Source: Oncomelania hupensis (Eukaryota; Mollusca; Gastropoda; Littorinimorpha; Pomatiopsidae). Taken from it: 64,000 nt of DNA. Under the pieces are notes generated by a model that did no database searches, was not told the origin of the DNA, and saw only the letters and a list, made by a program, of their open reading frames with translations. The stretch's first letter is position 1, and the number at the start of each line of letters is the position of its first letter. Made by a program: the position numbers and the translations under genes. The DNA lies in the NCBI GenBank assembly GCA_036898135.1, contig CM072512.1, positions 24,862,323 through 24,926,322 of the forward strand. The letters are read 5' to 3'. Shown here one piece after another: positions 12,801 to 24,800 of this stretch.

Positions 12801-15800
12801 CTAGGGCATCATTTAGAGCTGGTGGAAAGTGATTTATGTAAAGTATGTTTAATATTTGTCTGCCGTTCACAGTCTCATCTATGGTATAAGGGCTGGGTTT
12901 GGTGTGTGTGGGTGTATTTGTGTGTACTTTATCACTTTTTGTCCCATTATTTTCACTAGGCATATGTGTAAAAGGACTACACATGTGAAAATTGTGATGG
13001 TATTAATACTATTATTGTAAGGTGGAGAGATCAGGGAAAGATGAAGTACGCTGGTTAAACGATCATCTGTGGTGCCCCTACAACCTCCGAGTTATGGGAT
13101 AGGATAGGATAGATAGGATTGTAAGGTGGACTAGGTGGGTGATGAGGGCTACGCAAGTCGTGTTGCCAATAAGTTAACTCCTTACAGCGCAAGTCATTTT
13201 GCCCATAACTCCTTAGTCTGCATTTTTGTCTCTTGACCGTACATGTTGTCAATATAGGTGGCAGGTGGATTTTTACTGAAAAATCAATGTTTAGTCTACA
13301 GGTTGTTCATTGTTAAAGTGGCAGTTAGCTGTAAAATTGTGATCTTATGGCTCTTAACTTATTAGCCCTGACAGCAACTTGGTCGCTTCGAACCTACATT
13401 CTTGTCCCAGCTGACAAATTCTATCTTCAATTATGTTGTAAAACTTTTTCAGCAGATGCATTTTAACTCCAGGTATTTGTTTTATCAACAGATAAAATGG
13501 AAATGAAGGGAAATAATTGTTGTAGCGTTAAGACAGGTACTGTTGGACTTTCTATCCATACCCTCAACTAGTGTCATTTTTTTGCTCATGCGATCTGTGA
13601 TCTAATTATTTTTGTTGGCCAACCTATCAAGTAAACACTCTTTTCTTCAGCAGGGTCAGACGGGAATGAATGAGGAAGTAAACCTATATTGAGTATTTTA
13701 TATAGGCAAAATCAAACTTTAATATAAGAATTGCCTAGTTTACCATTTGCAAACCCATTGGGGTCATGAGCAATCTTGTCACTGTAGATTGTTCTAACCT
13801 ATAAAGGGAACAGTGAAAGCCCCAGTTGAAAACCTGTCTTGCCTTTGTAGGCATGACTAATTCACTGCGGCAACAATTCCCCCCGTTGGAGTGCCGGGGG
13901 TTTCAGTATAAATAGTATCCCCACTTTCTGGAAATTTAGTGCTTTAAATTCCCACTGTCGCTGTCTTCATCATTTGCTCTTTCCCATTCCTGATCTGTCC
14001 TATCACTCTGCTATACTTTCTTCTTCTTCGCTAGATCAATGACCTACCTTTTTTCTTGAAAACTCTTCCTGGACAAGACTCCTTGTTTGTGTATGAGGTC
14101 TGTTGGATCAGCTTGGGAGTGTTGGACGCTTTCTGCCGGGTGGTCACTAGGGCTTCCTATGATTGTATTATTTCGCACTATAGGCATTTTATATGTATGT
14201 GTTTTGTTGATGATTTATAATGATGGTTGTATTCTATTTTGTTTTTGTAACCGGGGTGTTCGCGTAGTTGAGGTCAACCCTCAGCCGTCCCCCGCATGGG
14301 ATGTCTTTATTGTAAAGTGACTGGCCGGTGGAGGGCATTCAATTTTCCCACTAGGGTTGTTTCGGCAGATCTTTTATGCGGATCGGGGGTTGTCCGGTCC
14401 TGATTTGGCTCGGAAGAGTCCGCTGGACCTAAAGCAACAATAAATCAATCAATCAACCATTTGCAAGCTTTGTTAACAACTAATCTAACATTTTAATGTC
14501 ACTAAACTTAGATTACACAGATTATGAGGGTCACATTGGTACATCAGAAACTTCAGCAGTTAAAAGATTGTATACTCTTAGAGGCACAGCCAAATCTCGT
14601 ATAATTGCCATATAGAATAGTGCTCTAGAGTATGAAAGGAATGCTCAGGAGGGGGGACGTAGTGTCAATTCTACTATTGTTGCTAGCTACCCATTTCCCA
14701 GCTCAGGCGTTAAAGTGTGCAAATACTCGGCCTGTAGGCCCATGTTCATGAGCAATATTTTAACACATCATTACTTTGAAAGGCAAATTATTCATGGTCT
14801 AGGTTGTGTTTAAGGCTTGCCATAGGTATAAATAAGTGTGACTGGGAATAATGTTTGCATATTATCCCAAATGTCCACAGACGGCAAATAGATTTGCTTA
14901 TCAGGGGTATTACTCAATCTTCGTTTGCTTAGTCACATTATTGCTCAATTATCTTGACCCAAAGATACATTTGTAACACTGTTATTTCCATAAACCTTAA
15001 TCACTTTGTAACATTATATTGCTCAGTAATGTTGCCCCTACTCTGTTTCTTCAAACCTCAGTGATCATGATGGAGTCAAACGGTACCAGCGTTATTTCCT
15101 TTTATTAAACATTTCCTTGCTTGACTGAACATTACCCATTAACTTTTCTTTTAAAAGGACCCAATTTGAAGGCTTGTTTACTTTTGGCAAACATTAGTTT
15201 AGTCTAAATTCACATTGTTATTACATCCAACAATGATAAAGTGGGCTTTCATTGCTCAAATCTTCCACTAAATTGTGAATTTATTTTCTATTTCTTTTCT
15301 GACAGTGATTTCCACTGTTTAACGATACTGATACACTCTGTGGTATACTAATAGATATTTTAGTGGTAGAAAGGAAGCAAGCATTTGTTATTAATAGGCA
15401 CAACAAAGAAACGCGAAATTTATTGATTTAAAATTAACTACATTTTAACAAGAGATTTTTTTTTCATAGCTTTTTTTTTCAGTGGGGCAACATTCACTGT
15501 GAATGTTAGGTAGATCTGTCGAGGGGGCATGGTCAAAGTTGGTCCCTTTAAATCACATTGTATGTTACTATTCCTCCTCTGTTGCATGCTTTTTGAATAA
15601 AATTTATAAATGATCTACTGTGTGTAAACTATGCTTATATACTGTGGATCATGGACCACTTAGACTTATAGTGATCTTATACACCTTTATGTTCTGCATT
15701 TTTACATTTGTATACAGCCAAAGTATGTGTACAATGTGCACATGTGTTTGTGTGTTATGACTTATGTGTGTGTGTGTGTGGCTAGGTAGAAACGCCTTTA

Positions 15801-18800
15801 TTCTGACATACACTTAATTCGCTACGTACTTTCTTTTGACGGACCCCGTTATTTTGACGTCAAAACAGTGTTCCGTTAGGGTTAGGGCTGTGTTAGGCTT
15901 AGGGTTAAGTTAAGGGTTAGAGTTAGGGTTTGGGTTAGAGTTAGGGTTAGGTTAAAAAAATGGACAAATTTGTAAAAATGTCAAAGTAACGTATGTAGAG
16001 TTTCATGAAAGTCATCACGACGGTGTTTCTACACGGTTGTGTGTGTTTGGGTGTGTGCAGAAAGCACTTCAAAACAAAATTGTAATGTCTTCTTTTTTTC
16101 AGAGACTATGATTCCTTGTCCAAGGAAAATGTCTTTGACAACAACCATTTGGTCAGTGACAGTTTACTTTTTTATAAGTTATAGTTATACACACTTAGCC
16201 AGAATGTTTGGGATAAAAGTTACACTCTTCATCAGAGTATAATCAAGGAATAGTTTGTATGGGTGTTGGAAACTGGACATTTCAGAGAATATTCTATTTT
16301 TGTATTTTATTGAATCACTCTTGTCATGCTCTATTCTGGATCTCATTTTATTCAATTTAAATCTCATTTATGATGAGACAGTTATTTATTGAAGATGTGT
16401 ATTTACAAAGATATGTTTTTGCAGGCCTTTACAGTGGCAGAAAAAGAGTTGGACATCCCGGCGTTCTTGGAAGCAGCAGATATGGTGGCTCTACAGACCC
16501 CTGACAAGCTCAGCATTATCACCTATGTCTCGCAGTATTACAACAAGCTCGGGCAATTGCCACAGTGTAAGGCTTCAACTGGACTTCTTGTGAATTTTGT
16601 TGCCTTGGATGTTAGTATTTGGGTAATGTTTGGCAACATTCAAAAGTCTTATAAAAAGGGCTGCTGTAGCGCTTTAGCTTAGTTTTGCATCCACTGTAGG
16701 AGAACACAAATTTTGCAGCAAGCACAATGCATGCACCGCAAAAATGTCCTCCCACCACCCTCCCCCTCTCCCCCTTCCCCATGGGGATACCGGGGGTCTC
16801 TGTATTAATAGTATCCACACTTTCTGGAAATTTAGTGCTTTAAATTCCCACTGTCGCTGTCTTTCTCATTTGTTCTTTCTAATTCCTACTCTGTTCTATC
16901 AATCTACTCTTCTTCTTCACTAGACCAGTCACCTACCTTTTTTCTTGAAAACTCTTCCGGGACAAAACTCCTCATTTGTGTATGAGGTCTGTTGGATCAG
17001 TTTGGGAATATTGGACGTTTTGTGACAAATGGTCACTATGGTTTCCTATAATATTATTATTTAGCAATGTAGGCATTTTATATGTATGTGTTTTGTTGAT
17101 ATTTTATAATGATGCTTGTATTCTATTTTGTTTTTGTATACGGGGATTCGATAAATTAGAGTATAGCCTCAGCATCCCGTGCGTGGGATGCCTTTAATGT
17201 AAAGTGACCGGCTGGTGGAGTGCCTTCAGTGTTACCACTGGAGTTATTTCACCAGATCTTTTATGCGGATCAGAGATGAGTCCACTTTCAGCCAAGTTGT
17301 GGTCTTGATTTTGTGGTCCTGATTCAGCTCTTTGCAGTCCGCTGGACCCTGTAGCAATGAATAACTAACTAACTGCATAAAAAGAAAAATAGATAGATAG
17401 ACAGACAGACAGATCGATCGATCGATAGATAGTAAAAATGATAGGCGGATGGCTGGATAGATAGATTGATAGATCTAGCAAAAATGATAGACAGACAGAC
17501 GAATGAATGGAAAGATGTATGGATGGATAGAGAGTGCGAGAGATAGATAGAGATATTATATATGTTTGATAGTATTTTAGAGACTTCATTTGTTTTGCTT
17601 GGATGTCTTTGACACGGTATTGTGTTTCTCTTGGGTGTCTATAACAGTTTAATTATTTCATATGTAATCATTTTATGTCACAATACATTTCTCTTTCTTT
17701 GTCTATTTTCTATTTTATTTAGTGAAAAAGGTTATAAACAAACAATAACAAAGGATATTGTTATTCATATAAGTAAAGTAAACTGCACCTGTTGCCATTA
17801 GGTTATACTTTCATTCCATGTATATGTATACAGCTTTGTTTCCCTAGTATTTTGTCACTATAGGTGTTATTTTTCTGTTCAGTGGGTGGCCCTGGTGTGA
17901 AGGGGAAAGTCTCACAGGCGCCAGCCGCAGCTGTTGCAGGCACCAAGCGTCACCAAAAGGCTGAGCCACTGTCAGAACCAGAACCCAAGAAACAGCAACC
18001 ATCTGCTAAGGTGCGTCTTAATATTGCCAATCACTGTGTGTTGAGATAGAAAAGAAAATTGCAGCATATCTGTTGTCTAGTGTTCGTTAGATTATTTGTT
18101 ATTTTTGGGTAAAGCACACAGAAAGTAGACAGTTGAGGTTTGTAATACATGATGTGAGATTTTGCCGAGGTTATGGAGATTGAGTATTGAATGCCTGTGT
18201 GTGTATATGTATTCAATGTGTGTATAGATAATAAACTTTGATTATTGTAATCCTTGCTTGATACCCACTGTTTTTGTTGTTCGTCAGCCGGCAGAGTCCC
18301 AGGCAAAAGTGAAGACTCTGGGGGACAAATGTGCCATCTGCAACAATAAGGTATACCTGCTTGAACGTCACGTCGAAGATGGCCAGCTCTACCATCGTTC
18401 ATGCTACAGACACAGTGAGCTCTCCCCAACCCAGAAAATCTACACTCGCTCTCCATTTCTGTCACCCTCTCTCCATAATGTGGAGCCTCCAAGTACACCG
18501 ACTTCCAAGTCAACATCGTCATCAGTTGTGTCATCTTTGGACCAAGTGAAAGATGTTGGAAAAACTTACTTAGTGGACAACAAACATGGTCTGAAGAGTA
18601 CCACCAAACATGAGGACCATCACAAGAAACCTGATGTTCAAAAGACTTTGTTTCATGACAAGCAGAAGAACACCAGCACACCTATGGAGGTGGACAAATT
18701 TGATACCAAAGGCTCTGTACTTGCCTCTCGCAAGGACTATTCTAAAGACAAACCAACTCTTCACATACCATCCAAAACAACACCATCCACTGATTCTGTA

Positions 18801-21800
18801 CTGTCCCCAACACCAAAGTTTGATGCCACAAAAGCTTTTGAAAAGCACAGCGTGGACTTCTTGTCATCTGACAAAGAATTGACTAATTCTCAGTCCACAA
18901 TGCATAAGCGTCAGCTGCCTCTGATTTTCCAAAATACTGGCAGCACAGGCGACAATGCTAATAATGAAACAGACAAAAACAAAGTTGCTGCTAACGGGAA
19001 AAGCTCTTGGTGGTCTACTAACAACTCTTCCGGTAATACTCTTGGAGACAAGGTAAGGCATGATGTGGATAGTCATGCAAAGGCACCTTCCACGAAACCT
19101 AATAGTGTATCAAAGTCTAATGCTACAGGACATGGGCATGACAGTGACTCAAAGCCCTCTGTCCCTTCGACAGTTAAAGTTGATAGCCAGGTCAAATCTG
19201 CATCAGAAACTAAAGTGTCGGAGAAGGCAGCAGGGCCTGTGGCAAAGCCTCGACAAGGTGTTTTGGGGAAGAAAGTCCTTGACAGCATTGTGCCAGATGT
19301 TATCCTAAGAAAAGTTCACTCTGTTGAAAAATCACAGTCAGGCCACCAGCGCTCCAAATCCCCATCCTCTGTTCCCAAGCCTGCACCAAGATCCAGCATT
19401 GTTGGTAAAGATGGTCTCCAAACAGGTGCAAAGTCTCCAGAAATAACACGGAAAGCAAACACCAACACCAAGCCTTCTACAAGAGACTCTTCTCCTGAGC
19501 CTTCTTCTCCTCCACCTCTACCATCTTCTGCTCCTCCCCCTCTTGTTATATCCACTCCACTTCCTGGTGGAACACATCCTCTTCCTTCACCCAGACATAC
19601 TGACCTAACTGCTTTAAATAATGATACACCAAAAAAGGAAAAGACAAAGGAAACAGTCCAGCTGAAAAAGACTTCAGAACACCTTGCAGAGTCACACAGG
19701 CCTCTCAGTGCAATATCTGCAACTCCTTCTGGAACTAAAGATACTAGTGGTAAAGAAAGCACTGTTTCTTCAAGACTTAAAAGTACCAGTTCCGCATTGC
19801 CATCCTTATCTGGAAAAGACACTGGTGTGAATGTAGATAAAAGGCCTGCTCCTTCAAGACCATTTGCAACTCCTTCTACCTCCAGCTCTGTAGCAAAAGC
19901 ATCTGATAGGTTGGAAACTGTGAAAAGTAACAATAAACCTGGTACAACCTCTGCTACTGTACACAATAAACCTGGTACAACCTCTGCTACTGTCTCACAC
20001 ACTACAAGTACTACATCAGCGTTCACATCCAAATCAACTTTCAGCATTCAATCCAGCAAGCATCAGGAAGAGCCTATGGATGTAGACACTGCCTTCAGCA
20101 AAGCAAGAGCTAAGTACGGAGAAGAACCAATGGCTGTAATGGTCACACCCGTAAATAGTGAAGAGAAAGAGAAGAGCACTCTGACTGGACTTTTGAAATC
20201 CTTAGCAAATGTGAGAGATACTCCCTCAACAGCATCTAATACTTCAGTTTCATCATCATCATCAAGCACCTCTGTTGTAACAGTCAAAAGTTCCTCTGTC
20301 CCCTCTGTTTCCCATACTGATAAGTCCCAGCCTCAGCTCTACACACCAGCCCTTGTGCCTGAATCAGAACCAAAGAAATCAACAGCTTCAGTGTTCGTTT
20401 CCAGCAAAGTAGCTCGCTTGCAGGTTAAAGACACTGACTCGGCGACTAAGAGCAAAATCTCTCCCAGGGAAGCTCACCTCAGTGATGTGACAGAGAAGTC
20501 AAGCCACACTGTGGAGAAAAGTAAACATGTTGGTGATGAGGCAAAGAGCAAAGACTCCTCCCAAGTCCACAGTAACTTTAAGATTCAGCATATGAAAATT
20601 GGTGAGAGCATTACATTGACTGTGAACTCCACAAAGAAAGGAGATACTTTTAAAGACAGTACAGTTTCCACCTCAGACCAAAACATGAATGCTACTTCAG
20701 GAATGTCCTCTTGGAAGAAAGAGTTGGCAGCAATGTATGCAGATGGTACTGGTCCGACAGGTGATCACAATGGAAGTTCCAATGTTACTGTTCCTGCCAG
20801 ACGAGATCGTTCTAAGTCAGATGCTGATGTTTTACATGTAGGCAGAACTACCCCTTCCCTCCCGAAGCACAAAGATGCTGCTCCATATGTGGTAGAGCCT
20901 CCTCCCTTCTTGCAGGTGAAGCTGAAAGAATCTAACAATACCACACCTGAGAGAAAAGCTCGTTCCAATTCAACAGGTACTGAGCTTGAAACTGTGGCTG
21001 AAACCAAATCGGAATGGCAGCTAGAAGCAGAAAGGCGAATGGCTGCTCTGAGAGATGTTGGCTTTGTTGATCCTGAAACAAAGAAGTCTGCAAGTTCTGA
21101 CCATAGTGTGGACAGTAATAAACCAACACGAGCTGCCTCCCACGATGATGTTGATCGATCCTCAAATTCAAATGTTTTGGTAGATGTGAAAAAGGGTGTG
21201 GCAAATGCTCACATTGGCAAAAACGCCACACCCGCCGCTGTTGTTAGGAAAGAGATTGCAAAATCGGAAATCACCGTGCAAACAGAAAAGAGTGTCAAGT
21301 CAGAATCAAACATCAACTTGAAGGGAATACTAAAGAGAGACAATAAAGAAGCAGCAGATGTTCAAACTCCGCCACAGAAGCCAGACAGGCTGTCAATGTT
21401 TGGAGGTAAGGAGGAAGGGGAGACCACACCCTCATCAGCTTTAACATCCACGCCGAAAGACAAGACACCTCATGATTCTGCCCAAAACGCAGCGGCTGCT
21501 GTTGCAGCCAGAAAAAAAATTACTGTTGATCTTGATGCTTCATTGGATGATAGGAGCTTAAGCCCACCTCCTGTTGAAAACCGCAAGAAGATTTCCGTGG
21601 ATATCAACTTTGACTTCAACGCCAGCAGCACAGAGCTGCCAGCACCTCCCAAACCAAAGTTGACACCTCCGGCAAGGCCTCCTCCTCCCAGAACCAATGT
21701 ATGTTTTTCTGTAAAATTATTGCTATAAAATATTTATCTTTTTTCAAATTACTTGCATGGTATTTGTAATTACAAAAAGGGTTTCATTAATTCTTCAAGG

Positions 21801-24800
21801 GGTTATAAATATACTTTTAATCTTGAATTGTTTCAGATTATTAGGTCTGAGTTTGTTCTGAGATATATATAAGAATGCTTTCCATTGGGTTTTTTTCCCC
21901 TGAAAATGCTGATTCTACTACTTGAAAATATAAACTATTTATGGGTCAGAAAGTCTAGAGTAATATTGCAGCTTTTGTTTCTTTCATCTAATTGTTTGAT
22001 TGTTTTACTTTATAATGTATTGTCTCTTGGCTGAATAAAGTTCTCCATTCTGTAGTTAATATTTGTTCACTGGAGCTTTTTCTCCATTCATGAATGTGTA
22101 TTTCAAAGAATTATACAATCTCCTTATGTTTTGTCCTGAATGCTTTCAGACGTCACCTGGTAGAATGTCTGCCATTGAACTACAGAAGCAGCTGTTGGAT
22201 ATCGACAGTAAATTATCAGAGTTGGAACTGCGGGGTCGGCACTTGGAAGACTCCATACGAAGTGGTATGTCACTAGTCTATATAAAAACATGTTGCTTTT
22301 CTTATTTATTCTTTGTGTAGAGTGCTTGATATTGTTCAAAGTGTTTATTATTTTTGTTTTAGGATGTGGGTTTGGGTTGATTCCGTGAATTATGTTTCCT
22401 TGTATGGTTTAGGGCAGTAAACTTGTACAGATTAGAATAAATGTATTTTCCATGTATGTATTTTGTTGTAGAAGTGTGGATGCAAATTAATATGAGTTTT
22501 TTGTTTTAATTGTATACGCTGTACATATATATTTTGTTATGCCCTGAAGCAGGTTATTAAGAACCTGAAAAATTTGGCAATTCAAATTGAGTGGATAACA
22601 TTCTGTCGTATTAAAAGTGTTTCATGTTATATATATGGTATTTTGGGTTTATATGACTAATAGTGAAGTACTTACATTTTTGTCTACCATAGCCTATGAG
22701 AGTGGTCTTTCAAAGCACACAGATAAATTATAACGTTGATGATTGATGTATCCAGATTCCTTTTTACTTTGGTGTCTCGTATATAAATCCTTCATTATTA
22801 TTATGCAACATCATGTTATATTCTGACATTATGTGTGCGTGCACCTTGACACAAATGTTAGGACTCCTATATATTTTGCTGTATGAATTCATTATGTCTC
22901 ATTTGTTTCCAGCTTTGGTTTGTCTGATTATTTTAATGTTGTTCTTCATACACTTCCATTCATTTCTGTTCAGTTTGGGTTTGTTAATTTTTTTAAAAAG
23001 TATTTTCAATTAGTGCACATTTTCAAAGGAATCGACTGGATATGAGTGAGGGTGGAGTGGGGTGAGTGGGAAGAAATCATTTTTCTTGTATTTTTATATA
23101 TGTATTATTTTAGTTATTTGCCACCCCAAAAAATATTTTGAGGATGTAACTATGGATTTGGATTTTGGATAATACTTCAGAGCAGCAGCAGTGCAGCGCC
23201 ATGCAGGACAGTGGCGAATAGCCCAACAACCCCGACTAATTCTGACCTAATCCCACTCACTAGGCACTAAAACAACTTCCAGACTGATTGTAGCAGTAAG
23301 ATGGCATGTGTATCCACCAAGAATCAAACCAGGATCCACTCTTTGCTCTGCCAACCGAGCTGTGCCAATTTGCCAAGGTTTATATTAGCATAAAATAAAG
23401 GTTACTGCACGATTGTTGTTTTTTTGTTTTCCTTTTCAAGTTAGCTTATTCAAGTCATTCAAAACAAGTCATCGACTGTGTATATAATTATGAGCAACAG
23501 AACCACTATTATCATCTCAGTTTATTACTCTTTCCCCCCATCTTCATCAACTTCCCCATCATCATCAGCTTTAGTCATTTAGTCATTTATCTGTCACTAT
23601 TTACCAGTCACTCAAGAATCTTTCTTGTGACCTCTACTGCCTTGTGTCACCCAGGCTTGATTGATCTGCGCCACCCAAGTTGCTAGTGCCTCTATCCAAG
23701 GCCGCACGAAGGTTTGGAGCATCCCACACAATTGAAGTTTTTGGTTGGCCTGTGTGTGTATGGATGCATGACACAGTTTTAAGTTGGTTTTTTTCTCCGG
23801 TAGACACAGAAAGTTTATTTTGTCTACAACTTCAATTTAATGCATGACTGGTGAGGGTACGTTTTGTGAAAAGAAATTTCAACATGATTTAGAAATGACC
23901 GGCATATTTTAATATTTTCCCTTTAAATGTTACGTACCAGACAGCATGAAGCTTTTTCTTCATTTTTGTACTGAAAGATATGCAAAGTATTGGATTTAGA
24001 CAATCATGAACTGACTGCACAACCAGTGTAATTATAGTATTACCCTACATCCTTTACCTTAAAACATAAGGAAAAGGATTTATGCACAAGCATGAAACAG
24101 AAATACACTGTTTTGATGTGGTTGAAAGTAAATGAATGATATATAATCCTAGAAGCATGCAATTTCCCTCAAGATATTATATATCGAAAATTGTATGATG
24201 AAAATCAAAATAATATGTACATCCCTGCAGAATATTGACAGTAACATGCATGGTATGACCAATATCACTCACTAAGAAACATTGAAATGTAACAACACAA
24301 TAGTCATCTGTTTTGTCAAGTTCTCAAAAAGGACATTGAACAGTTCTGAAGTTTCGCCATCAGTTAGTTAGTGTTTATTTTATTTATTTTATTTCCTGGA
24401 GCACAAGTGCAAGGCTGATTGTGGTATATGGAAATGCTGTTATTCTTTATTTATAACTTAGCATGGAAAGATGATGGTTGCTTGGATGGACACAGCTGGT
24501 TCAGTTATTTATGTCTGCATCTTTTGTGCATGTAGCTTAGGGTTGATTTACACTAGGATTTATTTCTCTTGTTTGCTTCTTATTTTTTGTTAGCCATATT
24601 TTATTTCTGTTGGTCCAGAATGTTCACTAAAATTTTGGTTGTTTTGCAGTGATTTTGCTTTTCCTGCACAAGCACGGTTTACACAAGAATCGCCGTGTGA
24701 TTTGTGTGACTCAAGTTTTGGCTCAATTTCAGCTGAACTTTCATTCCTCTTTTTCAGTCCTGTTTGTCATCGCATGCCATTTCCTCCCATCCCCATCTGC

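Larger units (their letters stand above)
9697..16102 (+). other. MICAL-like intron 1 (6.4 kb)
   Basis: It holds a (CT)n tract at 9744-9802, (TA)n near 10291-10320, a poly-C run near 11905, two local tandem duplications (about 11809-11995 and 12171-12366), a 91-bp RTE 3' end at 13027-13117, a full-length R-family element at 13753-14455, a (GT)n tract near 15764, and a TIR element with TTAGGG repeats at 15786-16032. No other coding exon is evident. Confidence 0.85.

Noticed and set aside
14087..14320. Small recurrent protein '[13 protein letters not shown]...' in R-family copies (also 16976, 32123, 35305)
   Set aside because: The frame recurs because the repeat recurs. It is disrupted in several copies and has no domain or coding signature.
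18415..18434. 20-nt intron within the LIM region
   Set aside because: Far below the minimum length for spliceosomal introns, and removing it would shift the reading frame. Kept only as a possible deletion scar.
18031..18681. 216-residue minus-strand open frame over exon 5
   Set aside because: It is a shadow of the MICAL-like coding exon; no domain, and the plus strand carries the LIM motif.
19316..20047. 243-residue minus-strand open frame
   Set aside because: Antisense to the Ser/Thr-rich linker. Low stop density follows from biased codons on the coding strand.
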